64,000 bases of DNA, taken from the NCBI GenBank assembly GCA_947493885.1, contig CANLTE010000005.1, positions 124,001 to 188,000 of the forward strand. The letters are read 5' to 3'. Shown here one piece after another: positions 62,707-64,000 of the stretch. Every line of letters begins with the position of its first letter. Position 1 is the first letter of the stretch. The notes beneath the pieces are model-generated. The model ran no database searches and was not told where the DNA came from. It worked only from the letters and a program-made list of their open reading frames with translations. Source of the DNA: an uncultured Maribacter sp. GTDB lineage: Bacteria; Bacteroidota; Bacteroidia; Flavobacteriales; Flavobacteriaceae. The translations under genes and the position numbers were made by a program.

Positions 62707-64000
62707 ATGCTAAAGTTTTCATTAAAATTATTTCTCTTTTTCTTTTGTTTTGGAATGTTATCTATTTCATCTCAAGAAATTCCTTCTAGTTTTAAGGAGT
62801 TAACTATAAATGTAATTACGCTTCAAAAAAAAACTTACAAAGACATTGATGAGCATCTAAACGCCTACAGAAAAGACTCACTCTTAATGCGTTATTTTGC
62901 AAACGAGTGTGTTAAAAAAGAATATTTGTTTGGTGAGGCTTATGCGTTTAACCAGTTAGGTAGAAAATACCGAAATATTTCAGAATTTGCTAAGGCAGCT
63001 GAATTACACAGACAGGCATTACTTGCATCTGAAGAAGCCAAAAGTTTAGAATTTAAGGTGTATAGTTTAAATATGTTGGGAGTAGTATACAGAAGAACCG
63101 ATGCTATTAAAACTGCTTTAGATTACAATCAAGAAGCCTTAGAACTCGCCGAAACCGTAGAAAATCCCTCTGATGGTATAAAAAGAAGTATTAATGTTTC
63201 GCTAAACAGTATCGGAAACATTTACCAATCTCTGGAGCAGTACGATTTAGCCATACAGCAATTTAAAAAATCTCTTAAACTAGAAAAAGTTCTTGGAAAT
63301 AAATTAGGACTAGCAATTAACAATCAAAATATTGGTGAGTGTTTTGAAGAACAAGGTAAACTTGAAGACGCCTTAAAAAGCTACAGAATTTCTCTAGCAT
63401 ATAACAAAGAAATTAATCAAGATATTGGTGTTGTAATATGTAATAATAGTATCGCTCAAGTTTATATCAAACAAAAAAAAACTCAAGACGCTATAAATAT
63501 TCTAGAACCTACCTTAAAAAAGGCTAGGGGTATTGGCGATCAACACGTAACTACTACAGTTTATATAAACTTAGGATGGGCTAAAATGCAGGCAAAAGCC
63601 TTTGAACAAGCCGAAAAAAACATGTTGAAAGGTTTGGATTTAGCCAAAAAATATAATCTACCCAATAGTATTTCAAAATCGAATAATTTTTTATCAGAAC
63701 TACATGCTGAAAAAGGTGATTTTAAAACATCTTTTGAGTATTATAAAAAAGCTCAAGAAGTTAACGACCGCATTTCCAATGATAGAAATTTGCGCTATGT
63801 AAACGATATGATTATTAGGTATGATAGCGAAAAGAAAAATAACCAAATAGAGGTTCTTGCCAAAGAAAATGAAATTGTAAAGCTCAAATTAAGAAAAAAC
63901 CAAACCTCACTCCTAATTGGAACAATTGCGTTAGCGCTCTTAGCAGGAATTTTTTACATTCTATACCGTCAGTATCAACTTAAAAACGAAAAACAACTCC
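62707..64000 (+). CDS. TPR-containing sensor histidine kinase (partial, 3' end beyond the window)
   Basis: The frame runs open to the window edge. From the ATG at 62707 it has a signal peptide (MLKFSLKLFLFFCFGMLSIS). An in-frame ATG at 62674, within the second repeat copy, would add 11 residues. Six or seven TPR repeats follow (residues about 70-360: FKVYSLNMLGVVYRRT, NIYQSLEQYDLAIQQFKKSLKL, NNQNIGECFEEQGKLEDALKSY, in parts). Then a coiled coil and a transmembrane helix near residue 405 (SLLIGTIALALLAGIFYIL). This matches the 7TMR-less, TPR-type LytS-like kinases of Bacteroidota that pair with LytTR regulators. The kinase domain is expected just outside the window. Confidence 0.85.
   Translation, partial: MLKFSLKLFLFFFCFGMLSISSQEIPSSFKELTINVITLQKKTYKDIDEHLNAYRKDSLLMRYFANECVKKEYLFGEAYAFNQLGRKYRNISEFAKAAELHRQALLASEEAKSLEFKVYSLNMLGVVYRRTDAIKTALDYNQEALELAETVENPSDGIKRSINVSLNSIGNIYQSLEQYDLAIQQFKKSLKLEKVLGNKLGLAINNQNIGECFEEQGKLEDALKSYRISLAYNKEINQDIGVVICNNSIAQVYIKQKKTQDAINILEPTLKKARGIGDQHVTTTVYINLGWAKMQAKAFEQAEKNMLKGLDLAKKYNLPNSISKSNNFLSELHAEKGDFKTSFEYYKKAQEVNDRISNDRNLRYVNDMIIRYDSEKKNNQIEVLAKENEIVKLKLRKNQTSLLIGTIALALLAGIFYILYRQYQLKNEKQL

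Noticed and set aside
1-64000. tRNA, rRNA, CRISPR arrays, complete IS elements, prophage
   Set aside because: Looked for cloverleaf-like sequences, repeat-spacer periodicity, transposase motifs and phage structural genes; none was found by eye.

Overview
The window is AT-rich chromosomal DNA of a marine-type Bacteroidota, most likely family Flavobacteriaceae. This rests on the AT-rich codon use, promoter elements of the Bacteroidota type TAnnTTTG (for example 13868-13875 and 29541-29548, both checked by eye), lipoprotein signal peptides with short SGC/SSC-type lipoboxes, a TonB receptor with an N-terminal carboxypeptidase-like domain, and several families largely confined to this phylum (DUF3078, DUF6503, DUF2652, YwqK-like MORN proteins). 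I found no tRNA, rRNA, CRISPR array or complete insertion sequence. The genes at both window edges are cut.

Layout. 1-2694 (minus): partial DUF423 membrane protein, a small membrane protein and an S9 peptidase. 2760-13844 (minus): a six-gene Pel-like exopolysaccharide operon, the most unusual part of the window. It has recognisable PelF (glycosyltransferase) and PelG (exporter), two GH114/TM1410-type glycosidases of which one looks circularly permuted, a large uncharacterised membrane protein, and a 1335-residue lipoprotein. That lipoprotein appears to join a PelA-like deacetylase to a PelB-like helical-repeat plus beta-barrel porin in a single chain. No PelC, PelD (c-di-GMP receptor) or PelE is recognisable. 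13919-17829: a divergent metal-homeostasis locus (ZIP transporter and DtxR/MntR-type repressor against a TonB receptor) with a perfect 19-bp palindrome between the two sides.

17907-21062: DUF2652 protein, polyprenyl diphosphate synthase, and an ECF sigma factor with a partner membrane protein. 21106-27936: a tetR-tolC-adaptor-RND efflux operon with a TetR-type operator over its promoter and a long terminator hairpin. 28053-47391 is mostly housekeeping: DUF1223 protein, aspS, a ClC protein without the gating glutamate, cold-shock protein, tadA, dxs, DUF3078 protein, dGTPase, a PiT-type phosphate transporter with a PhoU-like tail, a DUF6503 gene interrupted by an in-frame stop, a YiaA-type protein, and the yicC-gmk-nadD operon.

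47444-56172 looks like an oxidative (3-keto-type) sugar or glycoside utilisation locus: a DUF1080 lipoprotein, two TIM-barrel isomerase/epimerases, a Gfo/Idh/MocA oxidoreductase, an MFS transporter, and a divergent GMC dehydrogenase with its gluconate-2-dehydrogenase-type small subunit. An ASCH-domain gene sits inside it. 56594-61594: a 31-residue membrane peptide gene, nrdA and nrdB, an odd intergenic segment with a 32-bp perfect palindrome, and a small two-gene operon. 61902-64000: a LytTR response regulator and the start of a TPR sensor kinase, with a 22-bp tandem repeat between them.
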